DNA from: Pseudomonas sp. UYIF39
GTDB taxonomy: Bacteria; Pseudomonadota; Gammaproteobacteria; Pseudomonadales; Pseudomonadaceae
NCBI RefSeq assembly: GCF_029963765.1
Contig: NZ_JALBYU010000008.1
Span: 231,094 to 295,093 of the forward strand
Reading direction: 5' to 3'
DNA length: 64,000 nucleotides
The notes under the pieces are model-generated. The model saw nothing but the letters and a program-made list of their open reading frames with translations, was not told where the DNA came from and did no database searches. The position numbers and the translations under genes were made by a program. Below, one piece after another: positions 1 through 7,720 of the stretch (the first letter of the stretch is position 1; every line of letters begins with the position of its first letter).

Positions 1-147
1 GGGCCAGCCTTTTTCAGCAAGCCCCTGAAGAACTTCATTTAGCAATAGTCGGACGGCGTGATCGGGAGCGCTTGCCTCGGTAAGATCAACCAGTAGCAGG
101 GCTTGATGGACAGATGTATCTGTCAGGTATTTCTTTGATGCATGCAC
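1..147 (-). CDS. Partial CDS cut by the left window edge, function unknown
   Basis: An open frame reads leftward out of the window from a GTG at 147-145, preceded by an AGAGGG ribosome-binding site; 49 codons are visible and no in-frame ATG is present. The visible start is VHASKKYLTDTSVHQALLLV, followed by a helix-like stretch containing DHAVRLLLNEVLQGLAEKGW. I do not recognise the family from this fragment. It lies divergently to the small-peptide operon at 450 and shares its A+T-rich setting, so it may belong to the same island. Confidence 0.55.
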   Translation of the reverse strand, partial: MHASKKYLTDTSVHQALLLVDLTEASAPDHAVRLLLNEVLQGLAEKGWP

Positions 148-449
148 TATATAACCCTCTATAATCAGTTGAACATTTAGCTTTCAAAAAAAACAAACCC
201 CATAAACAAACTTAACTACATCAGATCATCAGCCACAACCAAAAAAAATGGAAATATTAAATTTTCAGAACAGGATTACAGCTACGCCCTACACAAATAA
301 CCTATAGAGCTTTACGATAACTCCAACAGTCAAATTAATTCTAAAAAACCCCTAACAAATGATTTAACACATCAAAAAATTCTGTATTAATTAGTCCACT
401 CCCAAACATTTCAGGGAGCACAAACCAACAAATAAAAAAGGAAGATCCT
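148..449. other. A+T-rich divergent intergenic region
   Basis: This 302-base gap separates the leftward partial gene from the rightward peptide gene and must hold both promoters. It is strikingly A+T-rich with long A runs. A weak -10-like TATTAAT lies near 385, and a CTCCC...GGGAG inverted pair near 400-420 sits just before the peptide gene. No convincing -35/-10 pair or additional ORF with a ribosome-binding site was found. Confidence 0.4.
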
Positions 450-551
450 ATGAAAAAGAAAAAAATCATCAAAGAAAAACTCAACCGAATCACTTCTGGC
501 CCGGATAATTTTGGTTGGGCACCTCTGGCGTGGGCTCATACTGGAGAGTAA
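450..551 (+). CDS. Small peptide, candidate RiPP precursor
   Basis: ATG at 450 follows a GGAAG ribosome-binding site (AAAAAAGGAAGATCCT) and opens a 33-codon frame ending in TAA. The N-terminal third is very basic (MKKKKIIKEKLNRITS). The C-terminal part is aromatic and Gly/Pro-containing (GPDNFGWAPLAWAHTGE), with two Trp, one Phe and one His. That split looks like a leader plus a core of a ribosomally made, modified peptide. No Cys, Ser/Thr cluster or double-Gly export motif is present, so it is not an obvious lanthipeptide, thiopeptide or microcin. A 36-nt hairpin and an M29/NicX-like enzyme gene follow immediately. An alternative is a translated leader ORF controlling the downstream gene. 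The frame and ribosome-binding site are directly visible; the RiPP role is inference. Confidence 0.55.
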   Translation: MKKKKIIKEKLNRITSGPDNFGWAPLAWAHTGE

Positions 552-557
552 ATAATA

Positions 558-593
558 CCAATGAGCGACAAGAGCTTTCTTGCCGCTCATTGG
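558..593 (+). promoter_or_regulatory. Intercistronic hairpin between peptide gene and enzyme gene
   Basis: CCAATGAGCG at 558-567 and CGCTCATTGG at 584-593 are perfect 10-nt arms. Inside them CAAGA (569-573) pairs with TCTTG (578-582) around a GCTT loop, so the whole element is a 15-bp stem with one mismatch. No T run follows, so it is not a standard terminator. It would suit partial attenuation or 3'-end protection of the peptide mRNA, giving more peptide than enzyme. The ribosome-binding site for the next gene starts just 3' of it. Confidence 0.7.
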
Positions 594-611
594 AAAGAAG
601 AGGAGCATTTT

Positions 612-1535
612 ATGCCAACATCAAAAATTGTATCGACGCTCTTTGGTCAGGGGGAGTTATCAATAATTTCGGATTCAGAAGACTTCCTCAGAGAATGTGC
701 GCACCAAGGTTTCAATACGGCACATATTTCTGAGATTGAAAAACTACCAAAAAATAGTATTATTTTTTCCTTTAGCAATGATGCTGCTAAATTGACGTTT
801 GATATCGCAAAAAACACAAAAAATAAAAAATGCGTTTTTTGCGCAACGCAAGTGTTCGAGCCTTCTTTAGCTAGTGCACTCTACAGCCTGGAGCTATTAC
901 TGAGTAGCAATTTTGAACATGCCTTATGCACACAGCGATCCGTGTTGAACATGCTCAATTCAAATGAATCCTTTTTCCTGTCTGGTAATGACGCTGATGC
1001 GCGCGTCACTATTTTCCCTCACGCACAGCCATACGCACTACTTGCCGAAGACATAGAACAGGACTTTGTTCAGTCCGTGGCAGAATTTTTTGAAGTTCAT
1101 TATGCACACATGAACCCACAAGAATCTTGCCCGTTTTCTTTTAGCGGAACTTTGAAAATCGCAGGAATACTGACAGTACTGAGAAAACCTAACCCGACAT
1201 TGCCAGAAGGATTGAAAACCTCACTAAAATGGCTGAGTGATCGCATATCGGAAGAAGGGGCATGCTTATCAGTTGAAGACAACATCATCACCTCACTGAA
1301 AGTAAAAAACGAGGAACATATAAAACTTTTGGACCTTGCGGCTGGTTCTCGCGGACTTAAGCTAACCGAGTTCGCTATCGGGGTAAACGAGGCTATCGCG
1401 CCAAGTATTGACTACAAAATCAACTCACAGATGAATGAAGGTATCAGTGGGGTTCATTTAGCTATTGGTGATGGATCTTCCGGCTATCACATAGACTTCC
1501 TTAGCCCAGCCGTGAGCGTAAGCCCAGTACACTAG
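612..1535 (+). CDS. M29 aminopeptidase / NicX-fold metalloenzyme-like protein
   Basis: The start at 612 is preferred over the in-frame ATG at 561 because AAGAGGAG sits six bases upstream of 612, while 561 lies inside the hairpin. The 307-residue product ends with the signature of the aminopeptidase T (M29) and 2,5-dihydroxypyridine dioxygenase (NicX) fold: TEFAIGVN near residue 253, GVHLAIGD near 282 and YHID near 293-295. These supply the Glu, His, His and Asp expected at the metal site. The N-terminal half is diverged and the protein is shorter than classical AmpS enzymes (about 410 residues). It follows the peptide gene by 60 bases, suggesting that it trims or modifies that peptide. Peptidase and oxygenase chemistries cannot be separated by reading. 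Codon use is A+T-rich compared with the rest of the window. Confidence 0.6.
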   Translation: MPTSKIVSTLFGQGELSIISDSEDFLRECAHQGFNTAHISEIEKLPKNSIIFSFSNDAAKLTFDIAKNTKNKKCVFCATQVFEPSLASALYSLELLLSSNFEHALCTQRSVLNMLNSNESFFLSGNDADARVTIFPHAQPYALLAEDIEQDFVQSVAEFFEVHYAHMNPQESCPFSFSGTLKIAGILTVLRKPNPTLPEGLKTSLKWLSDRISEEGACLSVEDNIITSLKVKNEEHIKLLDLAAGSRGLKLTEFAIGVNEAIAPSIDYKINSQMNEGISGVHLAIGDGSSGYHIDFLSPAVSVSPVH

Positions 1536-1620
1536 CAGTTCCATTATTAACTACTTACTGATGGCACAGAGCAGTCGGACCGCAGTTGGTTAATACGCCT
1601 GTTCAACAGCGCCTGTCGCA

Positions 1621-1691
1621 AAGACGCCTGCGACAGTTCCTACATAGATCCGCATCCCCCAGTAGGAGCTGTCGCAGGCTGCGATCTTTTG
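1621..1691. repeat. Pseudomonas REP inverted pair
   Basis: The segment GTAGGAGCTGTCGCAGGCTG (1662 onward, ending GCGATCTTTT) is a standard Pseudomonas REP unit. An inverted, slightly diverged copy lies at 1621-1643 (AAGACGCCTGCGACAGTTCC). The pair sits between the A+T-rich island and the AraC remnant, so it may mark the island's right boundary. Confidence 0.75.
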
Positions 1692-1997
1692 ATGTCAGTG
1701 CTAGCGCAACCACTCGATAAACAGGGCGGACTGGCTCCGCTGCTCGCAACGCTCGAGCAACTGCCTCCGGAGCTTCAAGTCCTGGAACAACAGATCAGCC
1801 CCATCGAACTGCTCGCGACCGGGCGGAACATTGGCTACAGCGCCTTCGACCTGGGGTTTGCCAGTGACAGCGCGTTCATCGCCTTCTTGAACGACACGAC
1901 CGGCATCACCCGGACGCCTGGTTCAAATAAGCACCTGACGACCGGCAACAAAAATGAATTGCCACTAAATATTACCTGCGTCATATTACACGCGTAA
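1689..1997 (+). pseudogene. Degenerate AraC-family regulator fragment
   Basis: A 102-codon frame carries GYSAFDLGFASDSAFIAFL, which resembles the second helix-turn-helix of AraC-type regulators (typically LGYxSxSAFIxMF). The usual first helix-turn-helix, the sensor domain and the normal end of the family are missing. The frame begins inside a REP element rather than at a ribosome-binding site. It lies directly upstream of an efflux pair, where an AraC regulator would be expected, so this is probably the remnant of that regulator. The frame itself may not be translated. Confidence 0.4.
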
Positions 1998-1999
1998 TA
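1984..1999. promoter_or_regulatory. Small palindrome upstream of the efflux operon
   Basis: TATTAC ACGC GTAATA forms perfect 6-nt arms about 28 bases before the HlyD start. It is a possible operator for the efflux genes; the cognate regulator is unknown and may be the broken AraC gene next to it. Confidence 0.3.
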
Positions 2000-2026
2000 A
2001 AGACCCGTTTCCATAGGTATTTCTCC

Positions 2027-3148
2027 ATGACCAGCATGCCCAGCCTTGAACCCGACCTTGCTGTCCCGGTGAGCACACCCAAGCCTCCCCTGCTCAAACG
2101 GTTGATCTTGCTCGCTGCGGTCATCGCTGCCCTGGTGTTCGCCGGGCTGTACGCGACTCACTGGTGGACCGCCGGCCGGTTCATCGAAGAAACCGACGAC
2201 GCTTACATCGGCGGCGATGTGACGGTGATCGGGCCGAAGGTGGCGGGTTACATCGAAGAGGTGCTGGTCACCGACAACCAGAAGGTCAAGGCTGGCGATG
2301 TGTTGATTCGTCTCGACTCCCGCGATTACCGCGCCAATCTCGCCAAGGCCGAAGGCGCGGTGGCCGCCGAAGAAGCGCTGCTCGCCAATCTCGATGCCAC
2401 CGAACAACTGCAACACGCGGTGATCGGCCAGGCACGCGCCGGGATTGATGCCGCCGGCGCCGAAACCTCTCGCTCCCGGGATGATGATGCTCGCTACAAA
2501 AAACTGGTCGGCAGCAACGCCGTCTCGGTGGAAAGCGCCCAACGCGCCAACGCCACCTTCAAGACAGCCCAAGCCCTCAGTGCCCGGGCCCAGGCTGAAC
2601 TGCTCGCGTCCCAACGTCAGCTGAACGTGATCGAAACCCAGAAACAGCAAGCCCGCGCCGCACTGATGCAGGCTCGCGCCGAACGTGATCTGGCGCAGTT
2701 GAACGTGGGTTACACCGAACTGAAGGCCCCGGTGGACGGCGTGATCGGCAATCGCCGGGCGCGGGTCGGCGCTTATGCCCAGGCCGGTTCGCAACTGCTG
2801 TCGGTGGTACCGGCCAGCGGGCTGTGGGTCGATGCCAATTTCAAGGAAGATCAGCTATCGCGAATGACACCGGGGCAACGGGTGATCATTCATGCCGACG
2901 TGCTCTCGGGGCAGGAGTTCCACGGTCATCTGGACAGCCTCGCGCCGGCCAGTGGTTCGCAGTTCAGCGTGCTGCCGCCGGAAAACGCCACCGGCAACTT
3001 CACTAAAATCGTTCAGCGGGTGCCGGTGCGCATCGTGCTTGATCCGGCCGATGGCGTGCTCGGCCATCTGCGTCCGGGCCTGTCGGTCACTGCTGAAGTG
3101 GACACTCGCAAGGAACCTGCAACCCCGGCCATGGCCAGCGCACCATGA
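2027..3148 (+). CDS. HlyD-family membrane fusion protein (EmrA-like)
   Basis: The 373-residue product is the periplasmic adaptor of a drug efflux pump. It has a short cytoplasmic tail, one membrane segment (about residues 25-45), then the family landmark ETDDAYIGGDVTVIGPKVAG, a biotinyl-lipoyl half, a long alpha hairpin rich in Ala, Gln and Glu (about 110-230), and a returning barrel with LKAPVDGVIG. The gene overlaps the following EmrB-like transporter by four bases, so the two are translationally coupled. Length and domain order are normal for EmrA proteins. The substrate cannot be read from sequence. Confidence 0.9.
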   Translation: MTSMPSLEPDLAVPVSTPKPPLLKRLILLAAVIAALVFAGLYATHWWTAGRFIEETDDAYIGGDVTVIGPKVAGYIEEVLVTDNQKVKAGDVLIRLDSRDYRANLAKAEGAVAAEEALLANLDATEQLQHAVIGQARAGIDAAGAETSRSRDDDARYKKLVGSNAVSVESAQRANATFKTAQALSARAQAELLASQRQLNVIETQKQQARAALMQARAERDLAQLNVGYTELKAPVDGVIGNRRARVGAYAQAGSQLLSVVPASGLWVDANFKEDQLSRMTPGQRVIIHADVLSGQEFHGHLDSLAPASGSQFSVLPPENATGNFTKIVQRVPVRIVLDPADGVLGHLRPGLSVTAEVDTRKEPATPAMASAP

Positions 3149-4737
3149 GCCGCGCCCTCGCCGTTCCCGCGCAACCGTTCAATGCTGCCGACATGGCGAC
3201 GACGACCAAGGTTTTCGCCTTCGCCAGCATGTGCATCGGCATGTTCATTGCGCTGCTGGACATCCAGATCGTCTCTGCCTCGTTGCGTGACATCGGCGGC
3301 GGACTCTCGGCCGGCACCGACGAAACGGCGTGGGTGCAAACCAGTTATCTGATTGCCGAAATCATCGTGATCCCGCTGTCCGGCTGGCTGTCCCGAGTGT
3401 TCTCGACACGTTGGCTGTTCTGCGCTTCGGCGGTGGGCTTCACCCTGGCCAGCCTGCTCTGCGGCGCGGCGTGGAATATCCAGAGCATGATCGCCTTCCG
3501 CGCCCTGCAAGGGTTTCTCGGTGGTTCGATGATCCCGCTGGTGTTCACCACGGCGTTCTTTTTCTTCACTGGCAAGCAACGGGTAATCGCCGCCGCGACC
3601 ATCGGCGCGGTGGCCTCATTGGCACCGACCCTGGGGCCGGTGATCGGTGGCTGGATTACCGACATTTCATCCTGGCACTGGCTGTTCTACATCAACCTGG
3701 TGCCGGGGATTTTCGTCGCGGTGGCGGTGCCGATGCTGGTGAAAATCGATCAGCCGGAATTGTCGCTGCTCAAAGGTGCCGACTACTTGAGCATGGTGTT
3801 CATGGCGCTGTTTCTCGGTTGCCTGGAATACACCCTTGAAGAAGGCCCGCGCTGGAACTGGTTCAGTGACAGCACGATTCTGACCACAGCATGGATCAGC
3901 GGACTGGCCGGCCTGGCGTTCATCGGCCGAACCTTGCACGTCGCCAACCCGATCGTCGATTTGCGCGCCCTGAAAGACCGCAACTTCGCCCTTGGCTGCT
4001 TCTTTTCGTTCGTCACCGGGATCGGCCTATTCGCCACCATTTACCTGACGCCGCTGTTTCTCGGCCGGGTGCGTGGCTACGGCGCGCTGGACATTGGTCT
4101 AGCGGTTTTCTCCACCGGGGTGTTCCAGATCATGGCGATTCCGCTGTACGCCTTTCTGGCCAACCGCATCGATCTGCGCTGGATCATGATGTTCGGCCTG
4201 GGGTTGTTCGCGTTGTCGATGTGGGATTTCAGCCCGATCACCCATGACTGGGGGGCTAAGGAATTGATGCTGCCGCAAGCGCTGCGCGGGATTGCCCAGC
4301 AACTGGCGGTGCCGCCCGCGGTCACCCTGACCCTTGGCGGACTGGCGCCAGCACGGCTTAAACACGCGTCGGGATTGTTCAACTTGATGCGAAACCTTGG
4401 GGGTGCCATCGGCATCGCCGCGTGCGCGACCATTCTGAATGACCGCACCAACCTGCATTTCACCCGGTTGGCGGAAAACCTCAACAGCACCAATGAAGCA
4501 CTCAACCAATGGCTGTCCCAGGTCGGCAACAACTTCGCCGCCCTCGGCCAAAGCGGTGACGTGGGCGTCACCGCCAGCCTGCATCAGCTGTGGCTGCTGA
4601 CCTACCGCGAAGCGCAGACGCAAACCTACGGCGACGCATTCCTGATGATCATGGTCTGCTTCATCATCGCCACGGCGATGGTGCCCTTGATGCGCAAGGT
4701 GCAACCACCGGCCGCGCCGAGTGCCGATGCTCATTGA
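3145..4737 (+). CDS. DHA2-family MFS multidrug transporter (EmrB-like)
   Basis: This 530-residue inner-membrane protein is the proton-driven partner of the preceding adaptor. The family signatures are visible: an early helix with ALLDIQIVSASLRDIGGGL, a WVQTSYLIAEIIVIPLSGWL segment, and FRALQGFLGGSMIPLVF near residue 120. The length fits a 14-helix DHA2 pump. The start ATGA overlaps the stop of the HlyD gene. Together with an outer-membrane TolC-type channel encoded elsewhere, the pair would export toxic amphiphiles. The gene ends nine bases before a convergent AhpD-like gene, with no clear terminator between them. Confidence 0.92.
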   Translation: MSRALAVPAQPFNAADMATTTKVFAFASMCIGMFIALLDIQIVSASLRDIGGGLSAGTDETAWVQTSYLIAEIIVIPLSGWLSRVFSTRWLFCASAVGFTLASLLCGAAWNIQSMIAFRALQGFLGGSMIPLVFTTAFFFFTGKQRVIAAATIGAVASLAPTLGPVIGGWITDISSWHWLFYINLVPGIFVAVAVPMLVKIDQPELSLLKGADYLSMVFMALFLGCLEYTLEEGPRWNWFSDSTILTTAWISGLAGLAFIGRTLHVANPIVDLRALKDRNFALGCFFSFVTGIGLFATIYLTPLFLGRVRGYGALDIGLAVFSTGVFQIMAIPLYAFLANRIDLRWIMMFGLGLFALSMWDFSPITHDWGAKELMLPQALRGIAQQLAVPPAVTLTLGGLAPARLKHASGLFNLMRNLGGAIGIAACATILNDRTNLHFTRLAENLNSTNEALNQWLSQVGNNFAALGQSGDVGVTASLHQLWLLTYREAQTQTYGDAFLMIMVCFIIATAMVPLMRKVQPPAAPSADAH

Positions 4738-4746
4738 GCCCAGGCA

Positions 4747-5187
4747 TCACTCCTGAGGCATTTTTCGGAAGCCTACCGCCAGGCGGTTCCAGGCGTTAAT
4801 GGTGGTAATGGCCACGGTCAAGTCGACCATTTCCTTGGGGCTGAACTCGGAAGTAGCCAGTTCGTAATCTTCGTCCGGAGCGTGGGTCTGGCTCAGCAGC
4901 GTGAGGGATTCGGTCCAGGCCAGCGCCGCACGTTCACGCGGGGTGAAGAACGGCGTTTCACGCCAGGCCGACAGCGTGTACAGGCGACGCTCGGCCTCAC
5001 CGCCCTTGCGGGCATCGGCGCTGTGCATATCCAGGCAGAACGCGCAGCCGTTGATTTGCGAGGTACGCAGCTTGACCAGTTCGATCAGTGTCTTTTCCAG
5101 AGGCAGCTTCGACACAGCGGTTTCCAGCGCGATCATGGCTTTGAGTGCATCAGGGGACGCGGTGTAGAAATCGATGCGAGGTTTCAT
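4747..5187 (-). CDS. Carboxymuconolactone decarboxylase / AhpD-like protein
   Basis: The 146-residue product belongs to the AhpD-like alkylhydroperoxidase superfamily. Its diagnostic motif is NGCAFCLDMHSADARKGGE near residues 47-65, containing the redox CxxC and a nearby His as in peroxidase-type members. The rest (WRETPFFTPRERAALAWTE) is typical of the family. It probably takes part in peroxide or radical detoxification. It stands alone, convergent with the efflux operon. Confidence 0.85.
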   Translation of the reverse strand: MKPRIDFYTASPDALKAMIALETAVSKLPLEKTLIELVKLRTSQINGCAFCLDMHSADARKGGEAERRLYTLSAWRETPFFTPRERAALAWTESLTLLSQTHAPDEDYELATSEFSPKEMVDLTVAITTINAWNRLAVGFRKMPQE

Positions 5188-5334
5188 GGTGGGCTCCAGT
5201 CACAAGGGGTGTGGAGCTACGTTAATCGCGCAGTGACTTGCAGCAAATAGCCAATTATTGGGAAGTTGAGGATGCCAATTGGACGCCTGCCGACGGCTCG
5301 CTCGATTGCACCCGCGCCCATGACCTACAAGCCC

Positions 5335-6780
5335 CTATGCTCGATTGCGCAGCCACTGCAAAAATCCCTTCTTCTGCACAACCTTAGGCGCTTCTTGAGT
5401 CAACTTCTGGGCCTTATTCAAGCGGAAATCCAGCAACGTCTTCATCGCTTCGCTGATGTCATGCCGCGCATCCAGGCACGGTTTGAGGTATTCCCTCTCG
5501 ATCCGGTACAAGCTGCAGAGCGTCTTGGCACTAAAGTCCGCGGGCATCGCCGTATCCGACAAAATTCCGCCCTCGCCGATCACCTCTCCCGGCCCCATGC
5601 GCCCGGTTTCGAACTTGACCCCGCCACGGCTCAGTTCCACCGACACGACGCCGGATTCGATGATGAACAAATGGTCGCTGACCTCCCCCGCCGGCAGGAT
5701 CATCTCCCCGGCGCGGAAGGTTTGCAGAGTCATGTTCTGGCTGAAGGTTTCTTTCTCTTCCTGACGCAGGGTCGAGAAGATATTCGACGCGTCCAGCAAT
5801 GCCCGTGGCCGCGACAGGTTGGCAGGTGCATTCGGTTCGACATTCGACAACAGACTGACACCGCTGGCCTGCAAGTGCCGGAACGCCAGGTCGAACAACA
5901 GATTGCGGACCATGCGTTTCTGATCCATCGAAACCACGAAACCACTGATTTCGTATTCCACGCCCGTGGCGCTGGAGCCTTTCAACGCGACGCACGGCGC
6001 CGGTTTGTTCAACAGATAGCGGCAGCCTTGCATCGCCCGCTCCAGCGCGTCGATCACCGTTTGCGGACGCGCGTGCGGGCTGAGTTGCAGGCTGATGGAT
6101 ACGCCGAAAATATCACTGGGCCGGCTGAAGTTGATGATCTTGGCCTTGGCCGCCAGGGAGTTGGGGATCACCGCCATGCTGCCCTGGGACGTTTGCAGGC
6201 GCGTCGCGCGCCAGTCGATATCGGTGACTCGACCTTCGGTGCCGTCGATCGAGATCCAGTCATCCAGTTGATAGGGTTTGGTGGTGTTGAGGACGATCCC
6301 GGAGAACACGTCGCTGAGGGTACTTTGCAAGGCCAGGCCGACGATGATCGCCAATGCACCTGAGGTCGCCAGCACACCCTTGACCGGCAGATCGAGGACA
6401 TACGCCAACGCCGCGATGATCGCAATCAGGAAAATCACCGCGCCGAGCAAATCCTGCAGCAAGCGCCCGGTGTGCCCGACCCGTTGCATCATCACCGCGC
6501 CGATCAGCACCGTCAGAGTGCGCGCGCCGAACAGCCACCAGCCGATCTGCAATCCGGTGGCCGCCAGGTGCAGCGGGACGTTGTCGACCCAGGGCGCCGT
6601 CTCCATGGGGTTCATGCCTTCGTTGAACAGCAGGACGCTGAACAACGAAAAAATCACCAGCCGCACGACCAGTTTCCACTGGCTGCCATTGGCACTGAGC
6701 AGGCGCCATAGCCCCAGATCGATAAGGATCAAAGCCATCGCGCAGAACAACGGGTGATCGGTGAGCAGTGACAGCATCAA
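5335..6780 (-). CDS. MscS-type mechanosensitive channel with cyclic-nucleotide-binding domain
   Basis: The 481-residue protein starts with four to five membrane segments, followed by the MscS pore-lining region (GVLATSGALAIIVGLALQST, about residues 135-155) and the beta domain with LDDWISIDGTEGRV. The C-terminal 140 residues form a cyclic-nucleotide-binding fold (GEMILPAGEVSDHLFIIESG and GPGEVIGEGGILSD). This is the architecture of bacterial MscS-CNB channels, in which nucleotide binding rather than tension may gate the pore. The canonical phosphate-binding Arg of the cassette is not obvious: GPGEVIGEGGILSDTAMPA lacks the usual GE-x6-RSA form, so cAMP binding is uncertain. GGAG precedes the start. 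The gene is monocistronic. Confidence 0.88.
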   Translation of the reverse strand: MMLSLLTDHPLFCAMALILIDLGLWRLLSANGSQWKLVVRLVIFSLFSVLLFNEGMNPMETAPWVDNVPLHLAATGLQIGWWLFGARTLTVLIGAVMMQRVGHTGRLLQDLLGAVIFLIAIIAALAYVLDLPVKGVLATSGALAIIVGLALQSTLSDVFSGIVLNTTKPYQLDDWISIDGTEGRVTDIDWRATRLQTSQGSMAVIPNSLAAKAKIINFSRPSDIFGVSISLQLSPHARPQTVIDALERAMQGCRYLLNKPAPCVALKGSSATGVEYEISGFVVSMDQKRMVRNLLFDLAFRHLQASGVSLLSNVEPNAPANLSRPRALLDASNIFSTLRQEEKETFSQNMTLQTFRAGEMILPAGEVSDHLFIIESGVVSVELSRGGVKFETGRMGPGEVIGEGGILSDTAMPADFSAKTLCSLYRIEREYLKPCLDARHDISEAMKTLLDFRLNKAQKLTQEAPKVVQKKGFLQWLRNRA

Positions 6781-6856
6781 GCAACTCCAGCGAAGGCCAA
6801 TGGCGCGAAGATCTCACACATTGGCCACATTGTAGGAGTGTTTGATGCAAAACCAA

Positions 6857-6945
6857 TGTGGGAGCGAGCTTGCTCGCGATAGCGGTAGAACAGACACATT
6901 TGCAGTGACTGTCAGACCGTCATCGCGAGCAAGCTCGCTCCCACA
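6857..6945. repeat. REP inverted pair
   Basis: TGTGGGAGCGAGCTTGCTCG (6857 onward) is repeated in inverted orientation at 6922-6945 (ATCGCGAGCAAGCTCGCTCC). It sits in the gap between the MscS channel gene and the YcaC-like gene. Confidence 0.8.
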
Positions 6946-6965
6946 GGTGATGTGTGTTGCCAGGT

Positions 6966-7592
6966 TTACTTGCTGTTGGTCAGGGCGTTGTAGCTGGTAA
7001 ACAGGTTGCGGTAGTCCGGGATGTGGTTGGAGAACAAGGTGCCCAAGCCTTCCACGTCGTTGCGCCAGTCGCGATGCAGCTCACAGGCCAGGCCGAACCA
7101 GGTCATCAACTGTGCGCCGGAGGCCGACATGCGGTCCCAGGCCGATTGACGGGTCAGTTCGTTGAAGGTGCCGGAAGCATCAGTCACCACGAACACCTCG
7201 AAGCCTTCAGCCAGTGCCGACAGCGCCGGGAACGCCACGCACACTTCGGTCACCACGCCGGCGATGATCAGTTGTTTCTTGCCGGTGGCCTTGATCGCCT
7301 TGACGAAGTCTTCGTTGTCCCAGGCATTGATCTGGCCAGGACGGGCGATGTACGGGGCGTCCGGGAACAGCGCCTTGAGCTCGGGCACCAGCGGGCCGTT
7401 GGGGCCGGTTTCGAAACTGGTGGTGAGAATGGTCGGCAACTTGAAGTACTTGGCCAGGTCAGCCAGGGCCAGCACGTTGTTCTTGAAACGGTCCGGCTCG
7501 ATGTCGCGCACCAGAGAAAGCAGACCCGCCTGGTGATCGACCAACAGAACGGCGGCGTTATCCTTGTCGAGACGTTTGTAAGAAGTAGTCAT
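6966..7592 (-). CDS. ycaC: Isochorismatase-family hydrolase, YcaC-like
   Basis: The 208-residue product is nearly collinear with the E. coli YcaC group of cysteine hydrolases. Asp19 lies in VLLVDHQAG and Cys118 in GVVTEVCVAFPALS, both at the positions used by that family. The stretch VTDASGTFNELTRQSAWDRM is also typical. The substrate of YcaC proteins is not established, and isochorismate itself is unlikely. The start follows a GGAG-containing leader (CGAGGATTACTCCC). No obvious partner gene is next to it. Confidence 0.85.
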   Translation of the reverse strand: MTTSYKRLDKDNAAVLLVDHQAGLLSLVRDIEPDRFKNNVLALADLAKYFKLPTILTTSFETGPNGPLVPELKALFPDAPYIARPGQINAWDNEDFVKAIKATGKKQLIIAGVVTEVCVAFPALSALAEGFEVFVVTDASGTFNELTRQSAWDRMSASGAQLMTWFGLACELHRDWRNDVEGLGTLFSNHIPDYRNLFTSYNALTNSK

Positions 7593-7720
7593 GGGAGTAA
7601 TCCTCGCTTTTTATCGATGCCGAACAGGCCGGCGTGAGAGAAACCTGATAGTTCGTTAAAACGCGGCCAAGCAAGCGTAGTCACACAAGCCCGGCGCGCC
7701 ACTGCGTTACAACAATGAGT

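Noticed and set aside
561..611. Upstream ATG as the start of the M29/NicX-like protein
   Set aside because: The ATG lies inside the stable hairpin and has no well-spaced ribosome-binding site, whereas 612 has AAGAGGAG at the right distance.
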